From: Lentzea terrae
GTDB lineage: Bacteria > Actinomycetota > Actinomycetes > Mycobacteriales > Pseudonocardiaceae
Assembly: GCF_003265345.1 (NCBI RefSeq)
Contig: NZ_QFWW01000017.1
Coordinates: 30,486-94,485, forward strand
Length of the DNA stretch: 64,000 nt
Direction: 5' to 3'
Shown in pieces: positions 16,498 through 25,265 of this stretch; within the stretch, counting starts at the first letter, position 1, and every line of letters starts with the position of its first letter. Both the position numbers and the translations under genes were made by a program. The notes under the pieces were generated by a model that was not told the origin of the DNA, ran no database searches, and saw only the letters and a list, made by a program, of their open reading frames with translations.

Positions 16498-17753
16498 CGC
16501 GCCGACACTCCTGCTTCCACAGCGGCGGACCAGGCCCGCAGCCCTTCGTCGACGGCGTTCTCGTCGATCACGAGGGCGGGGATCATCCGCACGACCTGGT
16601 TCCACGCGCCGCACAGCAGCAGGAGCAGGCCCTGGTCCACGGCGGCGCGCTGGACCCGGCCCGCGGTCTCCGGGTCGGGGCGCCCGTCCTCGGTGACGAA
16701 CTCAGAAGCGAGCATGAGCCCGGCACCCCGCACGTCGCCGATGCCCGGCGTCCTCGCGGCCACGGCCTCCAACCCGGCCCGCAGTCGTGCGCCCATCAGC
16801 TCGGCGTTCTGCACGAGCTTCTCCTCCTCGACGACCTCCAGCGTGGCGACGGCCGCGGCACACGCGACGGCGTTCGCGCCGTAGGTGCCGCCTTGCGAGC
16901 CCGGCCAGGCCTTGCTCATCAGCTCCTCGCTCGCCGCGATGCCGGACAGGGTGAAGCCGCTGGCCAGGCCCTTCGCGGTGACGAGGATGTCCGGCGTGAC
17001 ACCGGAGTGCTCGTGGCCCCAGAACCGGCCGGTGCGTCCGACGCCGGTCTGCACCTCGTCGAGGATCAGCAGGAAGCCGTGCCGGTCGGCCCGCTCGCGC
17101 AGCCCCTCCAGGAACGCGCGGGGCGCCGGCACGTAGCCGCCCTCACCCAGCACCGGCTCCACGATGAGCGCCGCGGTGTCGGCGGGCGAGGAGATCGTCT
17201 GCAGCACGTAGTCCAGCTCCTGCAGGGCGAACCTCGTCGCGGTCTCCTCGTCCCAGCCGTAGCGGTAGGCCGTCGGGAACGGCGTGACCACGACCCCGCT
17301 CATCAACGGGGAGAAGCCCGAGCGGAACCGTGTGCCGGACGTGGTCATGGAGGCGGCGGCGACGGTGCGGCCGTGGAAGCCGCCGTGGCAGACCAGGATG
17401 TTGGGCCTGCCGGTGGCCTGCCGGGCGAGGCGCATCGCCGACTCGACCGCCTCGCTGCCGGAGTTGACGAAGAACAGGCTGTCGAGGCCCTGCGGCAGCA
17501 CCTCGCCGAGCTTGTCGACGAGCCGGCGCAGCGGCTGGTGCATGACCGTCGTGTACTGGCCGTGGATCAGCGTCGCGACCTGCTCCTGGGCGGCGGCGAC
17601 GACCTTGGGGTGGCAGTGCCCGGTGCTGGTGACGCCGATGCCCGCGGTGAAGTCGAGGTACCGCCGGCCGTCCTCTCCGTACAGGTGCACGCCCTCACCG
17701 CGGACCGCGACGACGGGGGTGGCTTGGCGCAGGTGCGGCGACAGAGCGGTCAT
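16494..17753 (-). CDS. gabT: 4-aminobutyrate aminotransferase-like class III transaminase
   Basis: PLP enzyme of about 419 residues. Typical class III motifs are YLDFTAGIGVTSTGHCHP, FFVNSGSEAVESAMRLAR, CHGGFHGRT, LILDEVQTGVGRTG and the Schiff-base lysine in VTAKGLASG. It transfers the amino group of GABA to 2-oxoglutarate. ATG 17753 is preferred over ATG 17759 because GGGAG is 6 bases upstream of the former but abuts the latter. First gene of a three-gene coupled operon, divergent from a PucR regulator. The operon partner SSADH makes GABA the best substrate guess. Confidence 0.83.
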   Translation of the reverse strand: MTALSPHLRQATPVVAVRGEGVHLYGEDGRRYLDFTAGIGVTSTGHCHPKVVAAAQEQVATLIHGQYTTVMHQPLRRLVDKLGEVLPQGLDSLFFVNSGSEAVESAMRLARQATGRPNILVCHGGFHGRTVAAASMTTSGTRFRSGFSPLMSGVVVTPFPTAYRYGWDEETATRFALQELDYVLQTISSPADTAALIVEPVLGEGGYVPAPRAFLEGLRERADRHGFLLILDEVQTGVGRTGRFWGHEHSGVTPDILVTAKGLASGFTLSGIAASEELMSKAWPGSQGGTYGANAVACAAAVATLEVVEEEKLVQNAELMGARLRAGLEAVAARTPGIGDVRGAGLMLASEFVTEDGRPDPETAGRVQRAAVDQGLLLLLCGAWNQVVRMIPALVIDENAVDEGLRAWSAAVEAGVSAR

Positions 17754-17958
17754 CTTCATCTCCCGTGCGGAGTAGTTCTTCGTCCGGTCACCTGAGCGTT
17801 GCCCCGCGGACGCACGCCGACAACGCGTGTTCTGTCCGGCTGAGAGCCGTTGTTTGGACGTTTTGTCAACCGCGGGCCACCGACGTCGCCGCCGCGCGTT
17901 CTCCCAAAGCCTGTGATCCGCGCTTGCGCAGGTGAGGACCGCTTGTCAAAGTGGCGCC
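17754..17958. promoter_or_regulatory. Divergent gabT/pucR promoter region
   Basis: About 200 non-coding bases separate the two starts. A relatively AT-rich stretch at 17849-17870 has GTTG and CAAC arms around TTTGGACGTTTT and is the best candidate for a PucR-bound element. No exact operator is claimed. Confidence 0.4.
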
Positions 17959-19491
17959 GTGCCCCAGCAGCAAGGTCTCACCGTCGCGGACGTGCTGGCA
18001 CTGCCCGTGCTCGCCGCCGGCCGCCCCGAGGTCGTGGCCGGTGAGCAGGGCCTGGACCGGCTCGTCCGCTGGGTGCACATCACCGAGCTGACCGACCCGG
18101 CGTCGTTCCTCAAGGGCGGCGAACTGGTCCTCACGACCGGCGTGCCGCTGCCCGGTGACGCCTCCCAGGTGCGCCGCTACGTCGACGAGCTCGCCGACGT
18201 CGGTGCCGCCGCACTGGTCCTCGAGCTGGTCCGCCGGTTCCACCGCGCGCCGGAACCGTTGATCCGCGCGTGCCGTGCCCGCGGTCTGCCGCTGGTCACG
18301 CTGGCGCGGGACGTGAACTTCCTGGAGGTGACCCAGGTCGTGCACACGCTGATCCTGGGCAGCCAGACCGAGGTGCTGCGCCGGACCCAGCAGATCCACG
18401 ACGCCTTCACGGCGCTGACCCTGCGCGGCGCGGGGCCGGAGGAGGTGGTGCGGGCGGCGGTCGAGATGAGCCGCCGCACCGTGGTGCTGGAGAACCTCGC
18501 CCACCAGGCGGTGATCTGCGAGCCCGCCGGGGTCGACGCCGAGGTCGCGCTGGCGCACTGGGAACGGCGGTCGCGGGCCACCCCGTCCGAGGAGGGCTGG
18601 CTGACCACACCGGTCGAGTTCCAGGGCGAGCGCTGGGGCCGGGTCGTCATGCTGCCGGACGGCAGGTCGTTCAGCGCCGAAGACGTCACCGTCCTCGAGC
18701 GAGCCGCCATGACGCTCACGATCGCCCGGCTCATCCACTCCACGGCGTGGGAACGTCGCGCGCACCGCACCGTGCTGCACGACATCGCCGAACAGCGCTA
18801 CCGCTCCCCCGGCGAAGCACGCGCCCGCGCCGCCGCTCTCGGGTTACCCGTCACCGACGCCTCTTTCCTGGCCGTCCTGGTGGACTCGAACGCCGGAGAG
18901 GTGGAAACCGCGCTGTCGGCGACGCTGGAGCGGACAGCTCTGGTGGGCACGCTCGCTGAAGGACGCGTGGGCGTGCTGGTGTTCCTGCGCAAAGGGCAGC
19001 CGTGGCAGTCCACAGTGGAACAGCTCAGCCGCACCGCACGGGAACAGGACGAGGACGCCGTGGTGAGCATCGGGAGCGAGGTCGCGGACATCACCCACGT
19101 CGCGCGTTCCTTCCGCGAGGCGGGACGCGTGGCCGAAGCCGTGCTCCCCGGTTCCGGCCTGCTCTTCCACCAGCTGTCCGACATCGGCCTGCGGCACCTG
19201 CTGCACACCCTGCGCGACGACGTCCGGGTCCAGGACTACGTGGAACGGCAGCTCAGCCGGCTGGTCGAGCACGACGCCCGCAACGGCACCGAACTGCTGC
19301 CCACCCTGCGCCACTACCTCGACGCCGCGGGCAACAAGACCATCGCCGCACGCCGCGGCGGCATCTCCCGGCAGACGCTCTACGAACGCCTGCGCGCGCT
19401 GGAACGCCTGCTGGACCGCGATCTCGAAGTGGGCGAGCACCGCACCGAGCTGCACGTCGCCCTCCTCACGCTCGACGTGCTGCGCGGCTGA
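17959..19491 (+). CDS. PucR-family transcriptional regulator
   Basis: About 510 residues. An N-terminal purine-catabolism (PucR) domain (VADVLALPVLAAGRPEVVAG, then WVHITELTDPASFLKGGELVLTTG) leads into a GGDEF-like middle region and a C-terminal HTH_30 (NKTIAARRGGISRQTLYERLRAL). Members in actinobacteria commonly activate adjacent amine or GABA genes (GabR-like role). GTG 17959 is chosen over GTG 17932 because homology begins right after it; neither has a good Shine-Dalgarno. Divergent from the gabT operon, its likely target. Confidence 0.85.
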   Translation: MPQQQGLTVADVLALPVLAAGRPEVVAGEQGLDRLVRWVHITELTDPASFLKGGELVLTTGVPLPGDASQVRRYVDELADVGAAALVLELVRRFHRAPEPLIRACRARGLPLVTLARDVNFLEVTQVVHTLILGSQTEVLRRTQQIHDAFTALTLRGAGPEEVVRAAVEMSRRTVVLENLAHQAVICEPAGVDAEVALAHWERRSRATPSEEGWLTTPVEFQGERWGRVVMLPDGRSFSAEDVTVLERAAMTLTIARLIHSTAWERRAHRTVLHDIAEQRYRSPGEARARAAALGLPVTDASFLAVLVDSNAGEVETALSATLERTALVGTLAEGRVGVLVFLRKGQPWQSTVEQLSRTAREQDEDAVVSIGSEVADITHVARSFREAGRVAEAVLPGSGLLFHQLSDIGLRHLLHTLRDDVRVQDYVERQLSRLVEHDARNGTELLPTLRHYLDAAGNKTIAARRGGISRQTLYERLRALERLLDRDLEVGEHRTELHVALLTLDVLRG

Positions 19492-19532
19492 CCCCGCCGA
19501 TCGGCTGATCACCGGCAGCCGGTCGGCGGGGT
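19491..19532. terminator. Hairpin after pucR
   Basis: A 17-base stem (19491-19507 with 19516-19532; one T-G pair) encloses an 8-base loop. It overlaps the final base of the pucR stop codon. ACCCCGCCGA and TCGGCGGGGT form the base of the stem. Confidence 0.8.
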
Positions 19533-19604
19533 GTTCGGGCCGGGTCACCGGTGTTCGCGGATGGTGGCCCACGCCGATCATGGTGGTGAGAGAAGGAGCT
19601 CACC

Positions 19605-20216
19605 ATGGACCACCAAGACCGCGAACTGATCCTCGGCCTGGCGAACCGGCTGCGGCAGGCGCCACCGGTGCCGCAGGACCCGCAGGCCGCCGAGTTGATC
19701 GCGCAGGAGATCGCGGCCCAGCCGAACTCGGTCTACCTGCTCGTCCAGGCCGTGCTGGTGCAGGAGGACGAGCTGCGGCAGGCCCAGGCGCGGATCGCCG
19801 CGATGGCTCAGCAGAGCCCCGGCCCCACGTCGAACCCGGCCTTCACAACGCAGGCCGGCCACACGTCCAGCCCCACCTTCACGCCCAATCCCGCGTTCAC
19901 GACGCAGCCCGGCTACGCACTCCAGCCCGGCCACGGCCACCACGCCGCCCACGGTTACGACCCCCACACGGGTCAGTCGGCCCGCGGCGGGTTCATGTCC
20001 CGCATGTTCGGGCGGGACAGGGACGACCTGCACCCGCAGCACGGACAGCAGCCAGGGGCCGGTGGCGGCTTCGTGAAGACCGCGGCCGCCGCAGCGGCGG
20101 GTGTCGCCGGTGGTGCGCTGCTCGTGGCGGGTGCGAACGAGCTGTTCAGCGACGCCCCGGCGAACCAGGCACAGGGCCAGGACGGGGACGGATTCAGCGT
20201 GATGGACCTGTTCTGA
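19605..20216 (+). CDS. DUF2076 domain-containing protein
   Basis: 203 residues. The N-terminal 65 residues (MDHQDRELILGLANRLRQAP, then QPNSVYLLVQAVLVQEDELRQAQARI) match DUF2076. A low-complexity Thr/His/Gly/Pro stretch follows (repeated NPAFTTQ, then GHGHHAAHG), then an Ala/Gly-rich hydrophobic segment (AAAAAAGVAGGALLVAGANELF) that could insert in the membrane. AAGGAG precedes the ATG. Function unknown; some family members are described as periplasmic or membrane-associated. Its 3' end overlaps the convergent hydrolase gene by 23 bases. Confidence 0.75.
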   Translation: MDHQDRELILGLANRLRQAPPVPQDPQAAELIAQEIAAQPNSVYLLVQAVLVQEDELRQAQARIAAMAQQSPGPTSNPAFTTQAGHTSSPTFTPNPAFTTQPGYALQPGHGHHAAHGYDPHTGQSARGGFMSRMFGRDRDDLHPQHGQQPGAGGGFVKTAAAAAAGVAGGALLVAGANELFSDAPANQAQGQDGDGFSVMDLF

Positions 20217-20991
20217 CACAGCGCAGCACGGCCTCCGCCACCGCCTCAGGACAGTCGAGCTGCATCAGATGCCCCGAGCCCGGCACGATGCGGTGCACTC
20301 CATGCGATGCGAGTGCTGCCATCGCCCCGTGGTCGCCGAGGATCCGGCGGGCGGAACTCGCGCCGCCCAGCGTTCCTCCCGCCGTGAGCACCCACCACGG
20401 CACGTCGGGCAACGGGTGTGCGCCGCGCAACGCGTCCACCTCGGCGACCAGATCCGCGTACCCGGCGAACTCCGCCACCACGGCGGCGCGGGCGGGCGGC
20501 CTGCCTGCCAGGCGCAACAGCGGACTCGCACAGCGCGCCGCCAGACCAGCCAGGCCGAGCCGGACGACGGCGGTCGCGAGCACCGCACCGGCGTCGAACG
20601 GCCGGCCGATCCCCGGTGGCGCGAGGCTCGGGTCCACGAGCACCGCGCCACGAACGCGTGCGGGACGCAACCGCGCAAAAGCCTCCACGTGCAGGCCGGC
20701 GAGCGAATGTCCGACGAGGACGGCCGGAGCACCCGCGACGTCCAGCACCTCGTCCAGCACGGCCACCTCGCGCCGCGCCGACGGTGCCTTCGGCGACGGT
20801 GCGTTCGCGCCGATCCCCGGCCGGTCGAACCGCAGCACCCGCACCGAGGGGGCGAGCAACCGGGCGAGCGGGTCCCAGTCGGAGAGCGCACCCGCGAGCC
20901 CCGAGGTGAGCACGACCGGCGGCCCGTCCAGCGGTCCGTCCTCGATCAGGTGTAAACCGGAGCCCAGCACGTGAATCACGACGACCAGCAT
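20194..20991 (-). CDS. Alpha/beta hydrolase
   Basis: 265 residues with alpha/beta-hydrolase landmarks: oxyanion-region LTSGLAGALSDWD, RFDRPGIG, the nucleophile elbow VGHSLAG, and a late acid/His region (VPGSGHLMQ). It lacks a signal peptide. The ATG at 20991 is the best conserved start; upstream codons would run across the divergent DUF998 gene. Only 22 bases separate the two starts, so their promoters overlap. Substrate unknown. Confidence 0.75.
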   Translation of the reverse strand: MLVVVIHVLGSGLHLIEDGPLDGPPVVLTSGLAGALSDWDPLARLLAPSVRVLRFDRPGIGANAPSPKAPSARREVAVLDEVLDVAGAPAVLVGHSLAGLHVEAFARLRPARVRGAVLVDPSLAPPGIGRPFDAGAVLATAVVRLGLAGLAARCASPLLRLAGRPPARAAVVAEFAGYADLVAEVDALRGAHPLPDVPWWVLTAGGTLGGASSARRILGDHGAMAALASHGVHRIVPGSGHLMQLDCPEAVAEAVLRCVRTGPSR

Positions 20992-21013
20992 GCCGGAAGC
21001 AGGTGAGAGGAAC

Positions 21014-21646
21014 GTGACGGCCGCAGTGGAAACCCGCAACCGGCCGGAAGTGTGGCTGGCCGCCGCAGCCCTGCTGTACTCGTGCTGGCTCCTCGAACTG
21101 GTGCTGCCGACCGGCCTGTCCCTCGTGGACAGTTACGTGAGCGAGCTGCTCGCCGACGACCAGCCGTTCCGGTGGGTGTTCCGCGTCACCGACCTGCTGG
21201 CCGCCACCTGCGTCCTGCTCGCCGCCCGCAGGCTGCGCACCCGCGTGATCGCCGTTCCGCTGCTGGTCTTCGCGGTCGCCACGATCGCCGACACGGTGCT
21301 GTCGCTCGACTGCGCGGCGAGCGTCGACGCGCTGTGCCGGTACCGCGAGAACGCCGGCGCCGTGTCGCTCGGGCACCGGGCGCACCAGGTCACGAGCGTC
21401 CTGACGTTCATCAGCGCGCTGATCGCCGCTGTGGGCCTGGCCCGTTACACCCGCCGGTGGGACGCCTGGCTGGTGGTCGGTCTGCTGGCCACGACGGGAG
21501 TGCTGTCCGGCGTGCTGGCGAACCAGCCGGGCGCCGGCGTGGTGCAACGCGTCCAGCTGCTCACCGTCGCGGCAGGACTCCTGCTCGGAGCGCGCCGAAG
21601 ACGGTGGCCTCCTTCGACGTCTGCCGAATCCCGTTGGGGCCGTTGA
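21014..21646 (+). CDS. DUF998 family membrane protein
   Basis: About 210 residues with six hydrophobic segments (for example VWLAAAALLYSCWLLELVLP, LLVFAVATIADTVLSL, WLVVGLLATTGVLSGVLA). The DUF998 hallmarks SYVSELLADDQPF and the central DCAAS...CRYRENAG...GHRAHQ are visible. GTG 21014 is chosen because AGGTGAGAGG precedes it. The last 86 bases overlap the convergent GH5 gene. Function unknown. Confidence 0.72.
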   Translation: MTAAVETRNRPEVWLAAAALLYSCWLLELVLPTGLSLVDSYVSELLADDQPFRWVFRVTDLLAATCVLLAARRLRTRVIAVPLLVFAVATIADTVLSLDCAASVDALCRYRENAGAVSLGHRAHQVTSVLTFISALIAAVGLARYTRRWDAWLVVGLLATTGVLSGVLANQPGAGVVQRVQLLTVAAGLLLGARRRRWPPSTSAESRWGR

Positions 21647-22598
21647 AGAACCGCTCACCCCACGGCGTGAGACGGGCCGGGTCGAACGACGTCACCAGGT
21701 CGAGGTACTCGACGCCGCCGCCGTTGCCGCTCCACGACCAGCCGAGGTAGCCCAGGCCGCGTTCCTGCGCCTGGGCCATGATCGCGTTCTCGTCCGGGTC
21801 GCCGTCCGAGTGCCTGTCCCCGAACTCCCCCACCACGAGCGGGAGGCCGGCGGTCCGGAACGCGTCGAAGTAGGCGCTGACCTTCGCCGGGGTGTTGTAG
21901 ACCCCGTACATGTGGACGGAGAACACCGTGTTGCGCTGCGGGTCGGCCTTGAGCACCGAGGCCGCGTTGCCGCGCATGATGTTCGCCCAGTCCTGACCCC
22001 ACATCGGTGCGTCCACCATCAGCAGGTGCCGCAACCCCGCCGCCCGCAGCCGGGAGATCGCCTTGTTCGTGGCACTCGCCCAGAACGGAGCCACCAGCAG
22101 GTTGCTGCCGAACGGCTCGTTGCCGAGGTTGATCACGACGTGGTTCTCCTGGCCCCGCAACGCCGACGCCACCCCGATCCACCAGGTGGCCGCCTGGTCC
22201 AGGCTCGCGGCACCGAACTGGTCGCCGTAGCCGGTGGTGTCGTGCACTTCCAGCACGCAGATCAACCGCGACCGCTTGCACAACGAGATGACCTCGCTGA
22301 CCTCCGCGGCCGACGTCGGCCCCCACCGCTGCCCGCTGCCCAGCACGACCCGGACGGTGTTGGCGCCGAAGGACTTGATGTGCGCGAACGAGCTGGTCCG
22401 CTCCGGGAACCACACGTGCGGATGGTTCACCCCGCGCATCACGAACGCGGCACCGTTCGCCTCGACCACCCGCGTGCCGTCGACGTGCAGGCCGACCGCG
22501 GTGGCGGCCGAAGCGGGCGAGACACCGGCGACGATGAGCAAGCCGGCCAGCAGTGCGCGAATCCAGGTCACAGCGGCGCACTGTATCGACTTGATCAC
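21561..22598 (-). CDS. Secreted glycoside hydrolase family 5 (beta-mannanase type)
   Basis: 345 residues starting at GTG. A Sec signal peptide (ALLAGLLIVAGVSPASA) is followed by a single GH5 domain. The acid/base Glu161 sits in NLGNEPFG and the nucleophile Glu258 in VVGEFGDRH. RGVNHPHVWF and the C-terminal WGERFFNGPNGIRQTS resemble bacterial endo-1,4-beta-mannanases without a carbohydrate-binding module. It should cut plant mannan outside the cell. Cellulase activity is the main alternative. Confidence 0.85.
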   Translation of the reverse strand: MIKSIQCAAVTWIRALLAGLLIVAGVSPASAATAVGLHVDGTRVVEANGAAFVMRGVNHPHVWFPERTSSFAHIKSFGANTVRVVLGSGQRWGPTSAAEVSEVISLCKRSRLICVLEVHDTTGYGDQFGAASLDQAATWWIGVASALRGQENHVVINLGNEPFGSNLLVAPFWASATNKAISRLRAAGLRHLLMVDAPMWGQDWANIMRGNAASVLKADPQRNTVFSVHMYGVYNTPAKVSAYFDAFRTAGLPLVVGEFGDRHSDGDPDENAIMAQAQERGLGYLGWSWSGNGGGVEYLDLVTSFDPARLTPWGERFFNGPNGIRQTSKEATVFGALRAGVLPRR

Positions 22599-22688
22599 CG
22601 GTGATCACTCCGCCGGACGGCCGCTCATTCGTCCCTAGGACGTGCCCCTCGGCCGCGACTATCGCGGACGAGACTCGCAGGACACGGC

Positions 22689-25190
22689 CTAGGCGCCGAC
22701 GCAGACGAACCCGTTCGGTTCGCCGAGTTCGTGCTGAGCCTCGGCAAGTGCCTGCGCCGGCGGCACTTCGTCGCGCAACCGGCGGTGCACGGCGATCATC
22801 AGTTCCTTGGTCGCGGCGTCCGGGACGGGGACGACCGACGCGATCAGCTGCGAGGTGCCGCGTTCGAGGAACGTGGCCGCGAGCCCGAGAAGTTCGTTGC
22901 CGGACACGACGACCGAGCGGCCGACGTCGCACGCGGCCATGATCACGGTCTCCGGCACCTGGTCGAGCCGCTGGACGTCGTGGACCAGGAGCGGTCCGTC
23001 GTGCAACGACAACGCCGAGAACAACGGGTTGTCCGGGTTGAGCCGGCCGTGGGCCGCGAGGTGCACCGTGCCTGCCGTGCCGAGCGCCTTCAGAACGTCG
23101 TCGACCGTCGCCTCGGCAGGGTTGGCGGTCTGGTGGATGTCCGCCACCGCTGCCGCTTCCGCTTCCGCGCCCGGCAGACCCGGACCGCTGGCTACCGCGA
23201 AGGTCCGCGCACGGGCAGGACGGTTCGCGGCGGTGTGCCACAGCGTCGCCGACGGCGCGACGACGACCGGTTTGCCCTGGCACGACGGCAAAGTCGACCA
23301 CGGGACGTCGTGCAGCACGCCGGTGGGCACGACGACCAGCGGCCGGTCATCGCGTGGCAGCAGCAGCGAGTCGAGCTGCGCGGCGGTCGACCGCAACAGC
23401 CTGCTGATCTCCGGACGTGGCCGCTTCGCCAGGTGCCGCAACGCGAACGGCACCCGGTCGAGGAGATCGCCGACCTCGCGGACCGGACCGACGGTCCGCA
23501 GGTCCAGCCGGCCGTCGGCGAGCCGCAACGCCAGCAACGTGCCGTCGATCTCGATGTACTGGACCAGCACGCGGTCACCGAGGTCCAGTTCGGACGGACG
23601 AACCGGATCGGCCGGGCCGCCGCCGGTCGCTCGGAGCAGGCGGCTGCGGTTCTTGATCTGCCGCTCCAGCTCCACCTGCCGGTGCCGCAGCTTCGGCGTG
23701 GGACTGCTCTCCAGCTCGAGCACCGTGGCGCGCAGCAACGGCAGGAGCGAGGCCAGTTCGGGATCGTCGGGCGGGCGCACTGAGCGCGGCAGGAAACGGC
23801 TCGCGCGGCCGCGTTCGGCCCACTCGAACACGTCCATGGGCTTGCCGGCCTTCAACGCGACCCGAAGGCCCAAGCACGCCAGGGAAGCGCGGTGCATGGC
23901 CGAATGAGCACGAAGATCGCTGGCTCCGAGAGCGGCGTGGTTCTCGTCCAGCACACGCAACCCTCGCCGTGCGGCGGCCGCTGCGGCACGAGGCTCAGCA
24001 TCCTCCAGCAGCAACGCTTCGGCGTACCAACCGCGCGCCCGCAGGGCAGCAGGTCCGCTCTTTCGCGCCTCGCGCGCGATGGTCAGGTGCTCGGCCACGC
24101 GGGTGGACTGTCTTCGCCGTTCTGCCAGCAGAGCGAGGTCGAGGTGCGCCTCGACGACGGCGGCCGGGTGCCCGCGCAACGCCGTCACCAAGGCCTCTGG
24201 ATCGCTGATCCGGCACGGCTTTCCCGCCCTCAACGCGGCCCGCAGCACCGTCGCACGAGCCAGCGCCGCGTGGTGGGCACGCCCCTGCCGGACGAACTGG
24301 GCGAGCGCGGCGCGCGCGTGCTGCCCGGCGGCGGCCCAGTCGGAGGCCAGCAGAGCGGCGTCGGCGAGCAGCAGTCGCGTCTCGGGAACCTTGAGCTGGC
24401 GCCCCTCGGCGCGGTACGCGGCAACGGCCTGCGAGGCGTGCTCCCGCGCTTCGCCAACCAGCCCAACGGACAGCAGCAGCTCCGCGCGGTCCTGCAGCAC
24501 GGGCGCGAGCTGACCGCCGTGCCGGCCGATGATCTCCTCGGCCCGGTCCAGGTGGGCCAGGGCGGCCGGGACGTCACCGCGGCGGCCCTCCACGAAACCC
24601 AGGTTCTCGGCGATGATCCCGACGACGAGGTCGCGGCCGAGCGCACGGGCCAGCCGTTCGGCTTCGCGCAGGTCCTGCACCGCGGCGGCGAAGTTCTGGC
24701 GCTCGGCCTGCAGGATCCCCCGGTTGACCAGGATCCGTTGCAACGCGAGCTGGTCACCGCCTCGGCGCAGTGTGCGCTCGGCGGTCTGGTAGTCGGCAAA
24801 CGCCTCGTCGAGCCGCCCGAGGTGGTAGAGGATCACCGCCCGTTGGCCCCGAGCGCGCGCACCCAGCAGCGGAACCGCCAGGTCGACCTCACGCAGGGCC
24901 GACGCGACCCGCCCCTGCTGGCCGAGCGCGAACGCGAGCTTCATCCGGCTCTCCGCTGCCGCCTTGCCCGCCCCCAGCCGGACCGCGCGCCGCAGGTGCC
25001 GGACGGCCTCCGCGACCTGCCCGGTCTGGAACAGCGCGTATCCCCACGCCTGCTCGGCCAGCGCCTGAGCCGCGGCGTCCCCGGCGGCGTCCCGGACGAC
25101 GAGCGCGGCGAACGGGATGGCGCGCGCCGGGTCGAGGTCGGCGAGCCGCATCGCCTCACGTGCGGCCTGTAACGCGGATCCCGGCGCCAT
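22689..25190 (-). CDS. CHAT-domain protease with N-terminal TPR repeats
   Basis: 833 residues, cytoplasmic. About residues 1-470 are helical TPR-like repeats (QAWGYALFQTGQVAEAVRHL, RGQRAVILYHLGRLDEAFADY, VLQDRAELLLSVGLVGEARE). The C-terminal CHAT caspase-like peptidase domain keeps both catalytic residues: His714 in LAAHGRLN and Cys754 in MAACDVGRS. No transmembrane segment or second effector is fused. ATG 25190 lacks a Shine-Dalgarno and may be leaderless. It is divergent, across 75 bases, from a coupled operon with a subtilisin-like protease and two CMD-fold proteins. CHAT proteases are known from bacterial conflict and cell-death systems; target unknown. Confidence 0.85.
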   Translation of the reverse strand: MAPGSALQAAREAMRLADLDPARAIPFAALVVRDAAGDAAAQALAEQAWGYALFQTGQVAEAVRHLRRAVRLGAGKAAAESRMKLAFALGQQGRVASALREVDLAVPLLGARARGQRAVILYHLGRLDEAFADYQTAERTLRRGGDQLALQRILVNRGILQAERQNFAAAVQDLREAERLARALGRDLVVGIIAENLGFVEGRRGDVPAALAHLDRAEEIIGRHGGQLAPVLQDRAELLLSVGLVGEAREHASQAVAAYRAEGRQLKVPETRLLLADAALLASDWAAAGQHARAALAQFVRQGRAHHAALARATVLRAALRAGKPCRISDPEALVTALRGHPAAVVEAHLDLALLAERRRQSTRVAEHLTIAREARKSGPAALRARGWYAEALLLEDAEPRAAAAAARRGLRVLDENHAALGASDLRAHSAMHRASLACLGLRVALKAGKPMDVFEWAERGRASRFLPRSVRPPDDPELASLLPLLRATVLELESSPTPKLRHRQVELERQIKNRSRLLRATGGGPADPVRPSELDLGDRVLVQYIEIDGTLLALRLADGRLDLRTVGPVREVGDLLDRVPFALRHLAKRPRPEISRLLRSTAAQLDSLLLPRDDRPLVVVPTGVLHDVPWSTLPSCQGKPVVVAPSATLWHTAANRPARARTFAVASGPGLPGAEAEAAAVADIHQTANPAEATVDDVLKALGTAGTVHLAAHGRLNPDNPLFSALSLHDGPLLVHDVQRLDQVPETVIMAACDVGRSVVVSGNELLGLAATFLERGTSQLIASVVPVPDAATKELMIAVHRRLRDEVPPAQALAEAQHELGEPNGFVCVGA

Positions 25191-25265
25191 GATGACAAAT
25201 GTGCCAGGTATCAGGGCCGGGCGCGGCGGCATCGGTTCGGCATGAGCTCACTGCGGAGGTTGACC
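25191..25265. promoter_or_regulatory. Short divergent promoter of the CHAT / subtilase locus
   Basis: Only 75 bases lie between the CHAT start and the GTG of the protease gene, so both promoters must overlap. GGAGG at 25255-25259 serves the GTG at 25266. The CHAT side has no ribosome-binding site next to its ATG. The shared interval implies coordinated control of the two proteases. Confidence 0.5.

Noticed and set aside
14863-16884. 673-codon rightward frame opposite the FAD/Fe-S dehydrogenase and gabT
   Set aside because: Low-complexity composition with no motifs; the sense strand carries flavin and Fe-S motifs.
20194-21039. Longer N-terminus (start at 21039) for the alpha/beta hydrolase
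   Set aside because: It would run through the ribosome-binding site and start of the divergent DUF998 gene, and the extra residues do not resemble the family.
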